The translations under genes were made by a program, and so were the position numbers. Below, one piece after another: positions 1 through 9,768 of a stretch of 64,000 nt of DNA. Where the stretch lies: positions 5,146,001 through 5,210,000 of the forward strand of contig NZ_CP151087.1 of assembly GCF_038396785.1 (NCBI RefSeq), written 5' to 3'. The notes below the pieces were generated by a model. It did no database searches. It was not told the DNA's origin and saw only the letters and a list, made by a program, of their open reading frames with translations. The stretch's first letter is position 1. Each line of letters starts with the position of its first letter. Source of the stretch: Sphingobacterium thalpophilum. Its GTDB lineage: Bacteria > Bacteroidota > Bacteroidia > Sphingobacteriales > Sphingobacteriaceae.

Positions 1-2
1 TG

Positions 3-1424
3 TCGGTTAAAGGTGATAAAATTCATCCCCGCTATTTTACTTCTTCTTTTCTCGATAGTTCCGATCATTTATACATTTTTGGCGGAATGGGAAATCCACA
101 AGGAGATAACAATCTTGGGCGTAGCTATTATTATGATCTGTATCAATTTGATGTCAACCAGCAGTCGGTTAAAAAAATCTGGCAGCTTCAATGGGAAGAG
201 AGAAACAAGATCCCTGTACGACAACTGGTTTATGATGGCAAACGGAACTTCTACAGCCTGATGTATTCCGAATACGAATCCAGTTCTTCTCTCCAGTTGT
301 ACCAATTTTCATTGGATAAACCAGCCTATCAGCCTTTGGGCGATTCTATTCCGATAAGGTCCGATAAAATAAAAACCAATGCAAACCTTTTTCAATTTGA
401 ACCATTGAATAGATTTTACGCTGTGACTGAGGTCTATGATAATGAAGAAGTGAGGTCAGAGATCACAATCTATAGATTAAGACTTCCTGTTTTAACAGCG
501 AGTGATTGGAATAGTGAACAAGAATCAAAACGGATATCCTTTCTCCCTTGGATAATAGGTTGTGTGATTCTTATTCTAGGAGGATTATATTGGAAGTGGA
601 AGAGAAAAATAGGTAATAAGGCTGTTTTAACACCCTTGTCATCCTATCAAATACCCATTGACCGTCCAGCCAATAAACCGCCTTCAGCCGAATTGCTTTT
701 GACCAATGATTTTCTGTTTCCATCAGTAAATTGCATCCATCTCTTTGGCGATTTTCAGGTTATTGATGCGAAAGGAGTGGATATTACACATCTTTTCAAA
801 GGAAAAATAAAGCATTTATTGATATTGCTCCTTTTACACAACCCCCAAAAAGGAATCAAATCTGAACTATTGAGCAGCTTGCTTTGGCCTGAGAAGGAAC
901 ATGGTGCTGCCAAAAATATTCGAGGCGTTACGCTAAACCACCTTCGCAAATCTTTAGAATATCTGAATGGAATTAAATTGGTATATGCTAAATCCTATTA
1001 TAAAGTAGAATTAGACGGAACTTATATCGATAGTTATCACTTTAAATCCATTATGGAGAGCAATTCAATAAGCAATGAATTGTGGACAATCTTGAGCCGT
1101 GGACAATTTCTGTCCAAGGAAAGTGCTGATGGATTAGATATGCTTAAATCTCAAATGGAACAAGATATTTGCGATTTTCTTATGCGTCAGATTCAACATG
1201 CCATTGTTATAAATGAATTGAGGATGGCGTTGCAGCTCATCCATTTCCTTTATGAAACGGATCCAACTTCCACTGAAGCACTGAAGATCGAAATTAACAT
1301 TTGGAAGAGAATCGGGGATATGGGCAAAGCTAAAAAGGCATATCAAAAATTTCAAAAGAGATATCATAAATGGATGGAGGTTAATTACAGTATATCTTTC
1401 GAATCCCTTTTAGATCAGGATTAG
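3..1424 (+). CDS. Kelch / transmembrane / SARP-like transcriptional regulator (5' end outside window)
   Basis: The reading frame is open from base 3, so the N-terminus lies upstream; the first ATG (base 87) is internal to a Kelch-type motif (HLYIFGG just before it, YYYDLYQFDV after it). The order is Kelch-like repeats (periplasmic by inference), one transmembrane helix at bases 540-605 (WIIGCVILILGG, then a basic WKRK stop), then a cytoplasmic OmpR/SARP-like winged-helix region (HLFGDFQVI ... LLWPEKE ... LRKSLEYL) and a short TPR-like C-terminus. Such proteins would sense a ligand outside and bind DNA inside while anchored in the membrane. It precedes a LamG lipoprotein and a SusC/SusD pair on the same strand, 150 bases downstream, which it may regulate (inference). 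Seen: domain order and open 5' frame. Not known: ligand and target. Confidence 0.75.
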   Translation, partial: SVKGDKIHPRYFTSSFLDSSDHLYIFGGMGNPQGDNNLGRSYYYDLYQFDVNQQSVKKIWQLQWEERNKIPVRQLVYDGKRNFYSLMYSEYESSSSLQLYQFSLDKPAYQPLGDSIPIRSDKIKTNANLFQFEPLNRFYAVTEVYDNEEVRSEITIYRLRLPVLTASDWNSEQESKRISFLPWIIGCVILILGGLYWKWKRKIGNKAVLTPLSSYQIPIDRPANKPPSAELLLTNDFLFPSVNCIHLFGDFQVIDAKGVDITHLFKGKIKHLLILLLLHNPQKGIKSELLSSLLWPEKEHGAAKNIRGVTLNHLRKSLEYLNGIKLVYAKSYYKVELDGTYIDSYHFKSIMESNSISNELWTILSRGQFLSKESADGLDMLKSQMEQDICDFLMRQIQHAIVINELRMALQLIHFLYETDPTSTEALKIEINIWKRIGDMGKAKKAYQKFQKRYHKWMEVNYSISFESLLDQD

Positions 1425-1574
1425 TGCGTTTTTCTAATGATTAACCCTTTGATTAACCCCTAAATTAATCAGCTTGCATTAATATTGTTTTCGAATAAAG
1501 CCAATTAAGCTAAATCCAGTAAATCAATTTAGCAATGTGCATATTCTAATGATATTAAAATAACCAATCTGATT

Positions 1575-2636
1575 ATGAAATGGATTAAAAACAAACTGCT
1601 TCTTATTTTTTGCGGTACGTTATTGTTTACCGCCTGTGTTCAGGAAAAGCAGGGGCCAATGGAGCTTGATCTTTCCTGCCTGAACAATTATCTGGATACC
1701 ATGCAAATTCTTTTGGATACGGCCAAAATAGGTGAAGTCGATGGAACTTATCCTAAAGCGAACGCCATTGAATTAGAACAGGCATTAGGCCATCTCAAAG
1801 AGGGGATTTCCAAAGCAAAGGCCGGCTATTTTGTATTACCTTTTGAGGTGAATAGCTTTTGTATCGACGCTAGTAAAGCCATTCAAACATTTCGAAATTC
1901 CTATCAGGAAACATTATCGTCTGGTACTGTTGGTGAATTACAGGTATTTGGGATTGATAAAAAGGGATACATCGATTTTGGTGAGTCTAATTTGTTCAGC
2001 TCTTCCAGACAATTTACCGTAGAATCCTGGATCAAATATGACCCTGGTTTTTTTGAGTTTGCCATTGGAGATTTTGTCGCCACTTTTAGTCATGATGGTA
2101 AAGGTGTAAAACAAGGTTGGATGGTTAATTTTATGGGAAGTAACCTCCGTATGACGCTTGGAATGGGACCTCAGCAAGACCGTGTATTGGAGTGGGGCGC
2201 AGCCTATCCAACCAATTATGGGCAATGGAATCATCTTGTAGCTGTTTATGACGAATCCTTGGCCTCGGATCAGTTAAAGATGTATATCAATGGTAAATTA
2301 TTATTCTCCAAATCTAACGATATCAAGGATCCAGCGGGTGTATTACAAAAATATCAGCCGAATAGCCGCAATCTTAAGATGTGGGCTTTTGTAGAGCCCG
2401 AGGACAATAATCGTGGTATGACGGGATATATAAAGAAATTTCGATTATGGAGTAGCGCTAAATCAGCTGTAGAAATAGACCAGTTGATGACTGCTGAAGT
2501 GTCTGGAACTGAATCGGATTTGATATGTGCTTGGGACTTCGTGAAGGTACCCGAAAACAGCCAATCGATCCCAGATAAAACCAATAAGTTCCATGCAAAA
2601 ATCGTGGGCCAGCACAAATGGCACAAAATCAAATAA
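1575..2636 (+). CDS. LamG-like surface lipoprotein
   Basis: 353 residues. The N-terminus is a lipoprotein signal (basic MKWIKNK, hydrophobic LLLIFCGTLLF, lipobox TAC with Cys21). A helical N-terminal part (about residues 25-120, resembling DUF4972) precedes a concanavalin/LamG-like beta-sandwich (about 130-350) recognisable by FTVESWIKYD, YGQWNHLVAVYD and MYINGKLLF. Such domains bind glycans or peptides at the cell surface. It is the first gene of a same-strand run with SusC (36 bases downstream), SusD and a GxGYxYP protein, so a surface glycan-binding role in this uptake locus is likely. The start at 1575 is the only one giving a signal peptide. The substrate cannot be told from the sequence. 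Confidence 0.8.
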   Translation: MKWIKNKLLLIFCGTLLFTACVQEKQGPMELDLSCLNNYLDTMQILLDTAKIGEVDGTYPKANAIELEQALGHLKEGISKAKAGYFVLPFEVNSFCIDASKAIQTFRNSYQETLSSGTVGELQVFGIDKKGYIDFGESNLFSSSRQFTVESWIKYDPGFFEFAIGDFVATFSHDGKGVKQGWMVNFMGSNLRMTLGMGPQQDRVLEWGAAYPTNYGQWNHLVAVYDESLASDQLKMYINGKLLFSKSNDIKDPAGVLQKYQPNSRNLKMWAFVEPEDNNRGMTGYIKKFRLWSSAKSAVEIDQLMTAEVSGTESDLICAWDFVKVPENSQSIPDKTNKFHAKIVGQHKWHKIK

Positions 2637-2672
2637 CGAGATAATAATAGTATCAATTTATAAAAGATAAGG

Positions 2673-5645
2673 ATGAAAATTTACTATAAATCTATTTTCA
2701 CTATGGCGTTGCTTATGCTGTTTTCCATTGTTGTTATTGGACAGCAGCGTCAAGTGAAAGGTCGGGTGAAAGACAAGTCTGGAACTCCTTTGACAGGAGT
2801 ATCTATTTCAGTTAATTCAAGATCGCTGGCTTCAAGTAAGTCTGATGGAACCTTTGATTTGAACCTTCAAGTGGGCAATTTGTTGACCTTTAGTTTATTG
2901 GGCTACGAATCGGTTACTACGACTGTTCCTGCTAGTGGAAGTCTGGAAGTAACGATGACGAGTAAGGACGAAAACCTCGATGAAGTTATTGTTTATGGTT
3001 ATGGAAAAGTGCAAAAAAAGGATTTGACAGGTTCGATTGCCAATATTCAGAATTCAGAATTGGTTCAAGCTCAAGCGACCAATGTAACCGAAGCGCTGAA
3101 TGGTAGGGTGAGTGGGGTTTTGGTTACCAAAACCAACAATAGACCTGGAGCCGATATGAGTGTTCAAATCAGGGGAACGAATTCATTCAATTATTCCAAT
3201 GAGCCCCTTTATGTCATTGATGGTATTCCATCCTATTCAGGGATGAGACACCTAAATGCCGCAGATATTGAGTCTATCGATATCTTAAAGGATGCATCTT
3301 CATCTGCCATTTACGGTTCCAGAGGAGCTAATGGAGTGGTGATTATTACGACGAAGGCAGCGGGAAAAAAACAGGGTTTTCAATTAGAATACGCGGGCTC
3401 GCTCAATCTTAAAACACCAGCTCGTATTCCTGATATGATCGGCAATATGGGGAACGGACTTGAATACGTAAATTATAAAATTGCGCTTTGGAAAAAGAAA
3501 TATGGTGAAAGCTCATTAGGCCGCTCTGATTTCCTAACCACGGATGAAAAACGTCGTATTAAATATGGTGAATATTATGATTGGCTACGCGAAGTGACCT
3601 CAAATAGCTTAGGAAATACACAATACCTCAGTGCCAACGGACAATCCGAAAAGAGCAATTATGCTTTTTCTGCAGGGTATAATAATGACGTTGGACTTGT
3701 CGGTAATGAAAATTTTAAGCGTTACACGGTCAATATGGGGCTACAGCATCGTATTTCAGAACGCTTTAAAGTCGGGATGAACAACTATTTTTCTTTTAAT
3801 AGAACCAATCATGGGGCTGACGACGCACTTATCAATGCTTATTTCATCCCGCCGATTGCAAGTCCGTATGGCAAAGATGGAAACTATGCATTCGAAGTAC
3901 AGCCCACATCAAGTAAAATAAACCCCTTTGTTCAAATTGAGAACAATAAGAAAGTTACAGAAGCTAACTTTATCAATCTAGCTGGATTTACGGAATTCAA
4001 ACCTTTACAGGAGCTGACATTTAAGTCGCAATTTGCGATCCAGCTGGATAATGATATATATGGGGAATGGATTGGTCGATATACGCAGGCCAAAAGCGGT
4101 GTCAATGCACCGGATGCCTTCCGTCGGGAAAGCAAAAATCTAAATTATGTTTGGGATAATACCTTAACCTATGATAAAAACTGGGCTGATATACATAAAA
4201 TTAACGTCGTCGGTTTATTTAGTATGCAGAAAGAAACTCATCAGGGATCACAGATGCGTGGTGTAGGTATGCCTTTTGATTCAGATTGGCATGCAATCCA
4301 ATCAGCAGACGAAATTACCGATGTTTCAAGCTACTATTGGGAGGCAGCCATGTTATCCTATATGATGCGCTTTAATTACGGGTATAAAGATCGTTACCTC
4401 TTGACACTGACAGGGCGTAGGGATGGAACCTCACGGTTAGCACCGCAGAATAGGTGGGGATTTATGCCTTCTGCGGCGATAGCTTGGCGTATATCCAATG
4501 AAGAGTTTATGAAAGAACAACACCTTTTTAACGATCTAAAATTACGGCTGAGCTGGGGTAAGAGTGGCAACAATAATATGGACTACAATGTGGTCAATAG
4601 CGTATTGGATCTTTCTAAATATGTGATCAATGGCAAAGGACAAAATGGTTATGGCATCGGCGGCACAAAAGGTAATCCGGCCCTCACCTGGGAGATGACT
4701 TCAGAATGGAATCTTGGACTGGATTTTGCGTTGCTGAACAATCGTCTATCTGGGACAATAGATATCTATGACCGGACGACCAAAGATTTGATTTTCAGAC
4801 AATCTGTGGCCGGTCTCAACGGTTTTACTTCTATACTCCGTAATGTCGGAACAACTGGTAACAGGGGAATAGAGCTCAATCTGAAAAGTGTCAACATTCA
4901 ACATGCCAATTTCTCATGGAAAACAAATGTTGTCTTTTCGCTTAATCGGAACCGTATCAAAGATATTTTTGGCGATGGAAAAGATGACCTGGCTAATAGG
5001 TGGTTTATTGGTCAACCTATTCGGGTTATTTACGATTTCGAACGTTTGGGAATCTGGCAAGACGAAGAGAAAGAAATGGCAACCAAATACGGGCAGGCCC
5101 CAGGGCATATCAAAGTTGCGGATCGCAATGGAGACGGTGTTCTGGACGAGCGTGACTACAAGGTACTCGGCACACCTTCCCCTGACTATACCTTTGGCTT
5201 GACCAATACCTTTAGCTACAAGAGTTTTGATCTTACAGCCTATGTGTATGGACGAATTGGAGGTTTATACAACGATGATTTCACCTATACGTTCACCGCT
5301 TGGGACAACGAGCACTGGAATAAATTGAATGTTGCCTATTGGACACCGGAAAACAGAAGTAATAGCTATCCACAGATCGGGGCACAGTCCTATTATACCC
5401 AAGTATTGGGAAAAGTGAGCGGAACTTTTGTAAAAGTACAGAATATTACCCTAGGGTATACACTGCCGGCCGCATTGACTAAACGGCTAAAAAGTAAATC
5501 CTTTAGGGCTTATGCATCCGTTATCAATCCATTTACATTTACAAAGTACCTGGGGCCCGATCCAGAGATTATTGGCGAAAACCTTTACACTCAACTTTCC
5601 ATCTACCCTCGCATATTTAATGTTGGGGTGAATGTTTCATTTTAA
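2673..5645 (+). CDS. SusC/RagA-family TonB-dependent outer-membrane transporter
   Basis: 990 residues, normal for the family. Signal peptide (MKIYYKSIFTMALLMLFSIVVIGQ), a CarboxypepD_reg-like beta-sandwich (VKGRVKDKSGTPLTGVSI), a TonB-box-like segment (LDEVIVYGYG), a plug domain (LNGRVSGVLV, QIRGTNSF, DIESIDILKDASSSAIYGSRGANGV) and a 22-strand-type barrel ending in an aromatic residue (NVSF). It imports large ligands, usually oligosaccharides, using TonB energy, with the SusD lipoprotein as lid. SusD follows immediately, its start 10 bases past this stop. There is no STN domain, so no direct FecI/FecR signalling is expected. The substrate is unknown. Confidence 0.93.
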   Translation: MKIYYKSIFTMALLMLFSIVVIGQQRQVKGRVKDKSGTPLTGVSISVNSRSLASSKSDGTFDLNLQVGNLLTFSLLGYESVTTTVPASGSLEVTMTSKDENLDEVIVYGYGKVQKKDLTGSIANIQNSELVQAQATNVTEALNGRVSGVLVTKTNNRPGADMSVQIRGTNSFNYSNEPLYVIDGIPSYSGMRHLNAADIESIDILKDASSSAIYGSRGANGVVIITTKAAGKKQGFQLEYAGSLNLKTPARIPDMIGNMGNGLEYVNYKIALWKKKYGESSLGRSDFLTTDEKRRIKYGEYYDWLREVTSNSLGNTQYLSANGQSEKSNYAFSAGYNNDVGLVGNENFKRYTVNMGLQHRISERFKVGMNNYFSFNRTNHGADDALINAYFIPPIASPYGKDGNYAFEVQPTSSKINPFVQIENNKKVTEANFINLAGFTEFKPLQELTFKSQFAIQLDNDIYGEWIGRYTQAKSGVNAPDAFRRESKNLNYVWDNTLTYDKNWADIHKINVVGLFSMQKETHQGSQMRGVGMPFDSDWHAIQSADEITDVSSYYWEAAMLSYMMRFNYGYKDRYLLTLTGRRDGTSRLAPQNRWGFMPSAAIAWRISNEEFMKEQHLFNDLKLRLSWGKSGNNNMDYNVVNSVLDLSKYVINGKGQNGYGIGGTKGNPALTWEMTSEWNLGLDFALLNNRLSGTIDIYDRTTKDLIFRQSVAGLNGFTSILRNVGTTGNRGIELNLKSVNIQHANFSWKTNVVFSLNRNRIKDIFGDGKDDLANRWFIGQPIRVIYDFERLGIWQDEEKEMATKYGQAPGHIKVADRNGDGVLDERDYKVLGTPSPDYTFGLTNTFSYKSFDLTAYVYGRIGGLYNDDFTYTFTAWDNEHWNKLNVAYWTPENRSNSYPQIGAQSYYTQVLGKVSGTFVKVQNITLGYTLPAALTKRLKSKSFRAYASVINPFTFTKYLGPDPEIIGENLYTQLSIYPRIFNVGVNVSF

Positions 5646-5655
5646 TTTTTACGAT

Positions 5656-7308
5656 ATGAAGAATATATTCAAAAATCAAATAAGCCTTTTCGTGCTGGGC
5701 GTTTCGCTGTTTTCTGGTATGACCGGTTGCTCCAGCTTTCTCGATGTCGATTCACCTTCGGTAGTAACCGATAAATTTTACGATAGCAAAGAAGGTCAGC
5801 AAAAGTTGCTCGTCGATTTATATGTAAAGAGTAGAGCTGTATTTAATACTGGTGAAATGCAATATTTTGGAACGGATCTCTATATGGCAATTACTGAAAG
5901 TGAATCGGAGCGGATGTTCAACGGTTATGATAAGACCTTCAATGGAACAGCGCCAGTTATAGGCGGATATTGGAACAATTTATATAAGATTGTACAAGAG
6001 TCCAATATTCTGCTAACCCGAATAACGGCAGACATTGCTGGAATAGACTATCCAAAAATGGTAGCAAAAGGTAAATTCTTCCGTGCCCTTGCATATTATT
6101 ATTTAGTGGAAACATTCGGGGACGTCCCACTTTATCTGGAAGAACAGAAAGAGGTGCTGAAAAGTGTGCACCGTGCCTCCGAAACGCAGATCTATAAACA
6201 ATTGATTGAAGATCTGGAAAGTGCAAAAGGGACCCTTCCATTCGGAAATGCTGAGCTAGGAGAAGTAAATGACGCTGCAATTCGATTTTTGTTGGGGAAG
6301 CTTTATCTAACGCGGGCATATAAATCTTATGCGGTGACGACAGATTTTAAAGATGCAGCACAAAATTTTATGAGTATCAGCCAATCGGGTCAATATCGCT
6401 TATTGGGATCATATGCGAGTGTGTATGACGAAAATAATCAAAATAATAGCGAAGTAATCTGGGCGATGCAATATGGCACGGACAAGAACTATGTCGGTGG
6501 GGGGAATCCACAGCAGCAGCTATTTGGCTTTAACATAACTGCATTGGAGCCTGACCTTTTTGTTCGTAATCAAGCTGACTATAGCGCTATGAGTAGGCAA
6601 TATTGGGTTATACCGCGTGTTCATGAATATTTTGACAATCCCGATGTGGATACACGTTACGACGTAACCTTCAAACGTTCATTTATAGTGAATAATCCAG
6701 CAAGCAAAGATTTTGGCAAATTGGGGATCTATTTTCCACGCTGGAATGACCATTCGGGGAATGTTGTTGGAGCGTTACGTTTTTACCCCTTTAAAAATGG
6801 AAATGACTACAATTGGTATCCGCAGTCTACTGCATTGCCTGTACTGACCAATGCGATAGACCGGATGCCCATTATCCAAAAATTCAAAGATACCAAAATG
6901 CCTTGGGGTGGGGCAGGTACACGAGAAGATGTTATATACCGTCTATCGGATGCATATTTATTAGCAGCAGAGGCCTATTTGGGCATGCATCAAAATCAAG
7001 AAGCGCTCAATCTTGTCAATGAGCTCCGCAAACGCGCTGCGCTATCCGAGACTGCTTTCAACGATCAGCTCAAACTGTCGGCTCTTAGCTTGGATGTACT
7101 GCTCGATGAAAGAGCACGCGAACTTATGGGTGAGCACGATCGCTGGTTTGATCTAAAACGAACCGGTAAACTTATTGTGCGAGCGAAGGCTAACAATCCA
7201 TTGGTTCAAAAATACAACAACCTAAACCCCATTCACCTATTGAGGCCTATTCCACAGGATGAAATCAATAAAACTGAAGGATTGACCCAAAATAATGGTT
7301 ATAATTAA
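5656..7308 (+). CDS. SusD/RagB-family nutrient-binding outer-membrane lipoprotein
   Basis: 550 residues from the ATG at 5656. This start is preferred over an upstream in-frame ATG at 5632 that overlaps susC, because it gives a clean lipoprotein signal (MKNIFKNQISLFVLGVSLFSG, lipobox TGC). The N-terminal alpha-helical TPR-like part (IRFLLGKLYLTRA, KFFRALAYYYLVETFGDVPL) and the C-terminal motif (LDVLLDERARELMGEHDRWFDLKR) are typical of the RagB/SusD family. It works as the hinged lid over the preceding SusC barrel. The next gene starts 12 bases downstream, so the three genes probably share a transcript. Confidence 0.93.
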   Translation: MKNIFKNQISLFVLGVSLFSGMTGCSSFLDVDSPSVVTDKFYDSKEGQQKLLVDLYVKSRAVFNTGEMQYFGTDLYMAITESESERMFNGYDKTFNGTAPVIGGYWNNLYKIVQESNILLTRITADIAGIDYPKMVAKGKFFRALAYYYLVETFGDVPLYLEEQKEVLKSVHRASETQIYKQLIEDLESAKGTLPFGNAELGEVNDAAIRFLLGKLYLTRAYKSYAVTTDFKDAAQNFMSISQSGQYRLLGSYASVYDENNQNNSEVIWAMQYGTDKNYVGGGNPQQQLFGFNITALEPDLFVRNQADYSAMSRQYWVIPRVHEYFDNPDVDTRYDVTFKRSFIVNNPASKDFGKLGIYFPRWNDHSGNVVGALRFYPFKNGNDYNWYPQSTALPVLTNAIDRMPIIQKFKDTKMPWGGAGTREDVIYRLSDAYLLAAEAYLGMHQNQEALNLVNELRKRAALSETAFNDQLKLSALSLDVLLDERARELMGEHDRWFDLKRTGKLIVRAKANNPLVQKYNNLNPIHLLRPIPQDEINKTEGLTQNNGYN

Positions 7309-7320
7309 ATCGAATGCTTT

Positions 7321-9210
7321 ATGAAACACGCTATGATTACTGGAATAACGCTTGCCTTATGCAGTCTATTTGTGAGCTGCTCGAAATATAAAAGTCCCGA
7401 TATCAATCAAGGTATAAATGATACCGTGCCACAACTATATGAAGAGCTTTATGAGCCCATTAAAGATAACGGGCAGTATAATTTATTAGAGATGACGGTA
7501 AAACCCAAACGATATTGGTCTGTCGTGGAGGTTCTTAACGTTGGTTCTAGAAACAATATTGGTGAAAGCAATGAAATACGAGGCTTACAGTACCATTTAC
7601 TGGCGCAATCTCTTGCTGGGTTAACGAACCGTGCTGTACAGCAAGGAAAGAGCCAGATCGCTGTCTGGTTGCATGATCATGCGGGGCGGGAATCCTATAC
7701 GCTGTCCAAGCAGGCGTTGGGTGATCTTGGGATTAGCGAACAAGGGATGCAGAGTGCCATTGAGCTGGCACGCAATAATTATGGACCGTCTGATGGGATC
7801 AAGTTGCAGCTAAAAGATCTATTCGATGGTTATGTACTCACCGATGTGACAAATAATCCAGAAAGCAATATTGTGGCCTCTGTGGCTTCTTCGGTGTACA
7901 ACGCGTTGATTGTTGATGTCCGTGACAAGGCTAAATATGATGCGGCAGGATATACGATGAAATATGATGCGCGTAATAAATCCACGGCAGATGCCTGGAA
8001 AGAATTTAAGATGAAAGTAAGCAACAAAGCGTTGGTGGTTATGCCTGTGCAGACTGGAGAATTACGCGACTTTGCAATTGCCAACAACCTATTTGTCCTT
8101 AACATTAATAAGCAAAAAGAGAACGCATCTGCCGGCCAGAATTTACAGGTGTATGAGGAAATCTTATCGTGGCTGGCTCCTGGCGCGCCGATCTATGGAT
8201 GGGAGCAAGGTGTGGATGAGTCGGTATTCGTAAGCAGGGCATCTGCAAAGGGCCATGTTTGGGTCCCCAGCGATTGGACATATAATATTCCGTTGACTTC
8301 ATTGACATACAAACAGCGTCAGAAAGGGGTGTTGGCCAAGGTTGTCAACCCACAGTTTATCGACTGGTCGAAAGATAAGAAATTCGTTGCTTATTATCTT
8401 TCGGATGGTGACAATGTACAGTGGATGATGAACGATTTTGTTTCTGATTACTATCAAAACAGCGATGCCGCGAACATGAAAATGGGGTTTGGTATTTCTG
8501 CGAGCAATCTTTTGCAAATGGCACCAAGTCAATTTAATAACGTCTTTAATAAGCAGCATCGTGATTATACTTTGATTGAAGCCCTTGGAGGTGGTTATCA
8601 ATATGTTGATAATTTTGGGATCGAAGATAACCGTACCACACGTCTGGGCAATTTGGCCAAAGATGTTGCACAGCATATGCGGCAACATCGCATTAAAGTG
8701 CTTGGACTGATGGCTAAAGATGTGAAGTCGGCAGCTGCCAAAGAAGGGTATCAAGCATTTATTGATGCTAATGATCAGCTCGAGGGACTTGTTGTCTTAC
8801 AATACAGTCCTTATGCAGGCGGAAAGGGAGATATTATTTGGTTGAAAAATAAACAAGGGTATGAGATTCCGGTCATTAGCATTCGTTATACGCTTTGGAA
8901 TTTTGGAAATGTTAATCATGAACGGGAGGGAACCCCAGCTTATATTGCCCAGAAACTTACAGCAGATAGCGAAAATAAGTTCTCTGTAATTGGAGTGCAC
9001 GCATGGAGCAAGTTTAGAAATATAGGCAAAGGAACAGATCCTATCACGGAAAATACGGATGGTGACTTGGACGGAGCATCAGCTGCAAAACTTATGCGAA
9101 ACCATTTGGGAATAGATTTCGAGACCGTCAACGTCCAGGAATTGATTTGGCGCATACGTATGAGCCACAATAAAGAGGAAACAGAACGATACCTGAAATC
9201 CTATTACTAA
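7321..9210 (+). CDS. GxGYxYP-family putative glycan-active lipoprotein
   Basis: 629 residues. The N-terminus is a lipoprotein signal (MKHAMITGITLALCSLFVSCSK, lipobox Cys20). The protein matches the GxGYxYP family, putative glycoside hydrolases of Bacteroidota PULs, in length and in segments such as KFVAYYLSDGDNVQWMMN, MKMGFGISASNLLQMAP and the signature GGGYQYVDNFG. In this copy the final Pro of the signature is Val. No enzyme activity has been firmly assigned to the family that I know of. It closes the operon with LamG, SusC and SusD, so it probably acts on the ligand of that transporter at the cell surface or in the periplasm (inference). Confidence 0.8.
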   Translation: MKHAMITGITLALCSLFVSCSKYKSPDINQGINDTVPQLYEELYEPIKDNGQYNLLEMTVKPKRYWSVVEVLNVGSRNNIGESNEIRGLQYHLLAQSLAGLTNRAVQQGKSQIAVWLHDHAGRESYTLSKQALGDLGISEQGMQSAIELARNNYGPSDGIKLQLKDLFDGYVLTDVTNNPESNIVASVASSVYNALIVDVRDKAKYDAAGYTMKYDARNKSTADAWKEFKMKVSNKALVVMPVQTGELRDFAIANNLFVLNINKQKENASAGQNLQVYEEILSWLAPGAPIYGWEQGVDESVFVSRASAKGHVWVPSDWTYNIPLTSLTYKQRQKGVLAKVVNPQFIDWSKDKKFVAYYLSDGDNVQWMMNDFVSDYYQNSDAANMKMGFGISASNLLQMAPSQFNNVFNKQHRDYTLIEALGGGYQYVDNFGIEDNRTTRLGNLAKDVAQHMRQHRIKVLGLMAKDVKSAAAKEGYQAFIDANDQLEGLVVLQYSPYAGGKGDIIWLKNKQGYEIPVISIRYTLWNFGNVNHEREGTPAYIAQKLTADSENKFSVIGVHAWSKFRNIGKGTDPITENTDGDLDGASAAKLMRNHLGIDFETVNVQELIWRIRMSHNKEETERYLKSYY

Positions 9211-9421
9211 GCAGGGATTTAACATACAGTCGATAAAACAATACATCTTCCGTTGAGTCATTCTGCCATTGCATGGGCTCGCGGCGGATGTATTGGAAGT
9301 CTGCACGATGATAGGTGGCCTTTGAGATAAGCTTGCGCTCGCTATGATTTGTATTCAACGTTTTCAAATGCTTAATATGTATCCGGAATGAAATTCGCTA
9401 TTAGACCTATTCAACATTTTT

Positions 9422-9763
9422 TCAAAGTCGCGATGCTAGCCGGTCGGTAGGCGTGTAACCAAAATGCTTTTTAAACGCATAGGAGAAATGTGAAAGATTT
9501 TCGAATCCTACCGCGTAACAAACTTCGATTGGTTTCATTCTTTTTTCAACAAATTGATAGTGTGCTAGCTCCAATCGTTTTTTTGTTAACCATCGCTGCG
9601 GTGTGAGGTTGAAAATCTTGCTAAAATCCCTTTTGAAGGTGGTTAAACTTCGTCCTGTCAGATAACCGAATTTTTCCAGCGATAAATTGAACATAAAGTT
9701 CTTTTCCATATAGCCTGCTGCTCGGTTAATTTTGCCATTTAAAATATCAACCGAATTGCTCAT
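9422..9763 (-). CDS. AraC-type DNA-binding domain protein (short form)
   Basis: 113 residues, essentially only the two helix-turn-helix motifs of the AraC family: first HTH around FGYLTGRSLTTFKRDFSKIF with TPQRWLTKKRLELAH, second around VCYAVGFENLSHFSYAFKKHFGYTPTD. The N-terminal sensing domain usual for the family (total about 270-300 residues) is missing. It starts five bases after the stop of an STM3941-type membrane protein gene on the same strand, so it is either a stand-alone MarA/SoxS-sized regulator or the C-terminal half of a longer ancestor. The spacing suggests co-transcription and translational coupling. Target genes are unknown. Confidence 0.8.
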   Translation of the reverse strand: MSNSVDILNGKINRAAGYMEKNFMFNLSLEKFGYLTGRSLTTFKRDFSKIFNLTPQRWLTKKRLELAHYQFVEKRMKPIEVCYAVGFENLSHFSYAFKKHFGYTPTDRLASRL

Positions 9764-9768
9764 TCAGT

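Noticed and set aside
8299..8754. 151-codon minus-strand frame inside the GxGYxYP gene
   Set aside because: Antisense shadow with no domain; codon content follows the real gene.
9215..9367. Minus-strand frame encoding IRREPMQWQNDSTEDVLFYRL in the gap after the GxGYxYP gene
   Set aside because: Protein-like in places but overlaps the GxGYxYP 3' end, has no recognised family and no separate start context; at best an unidentified relic.
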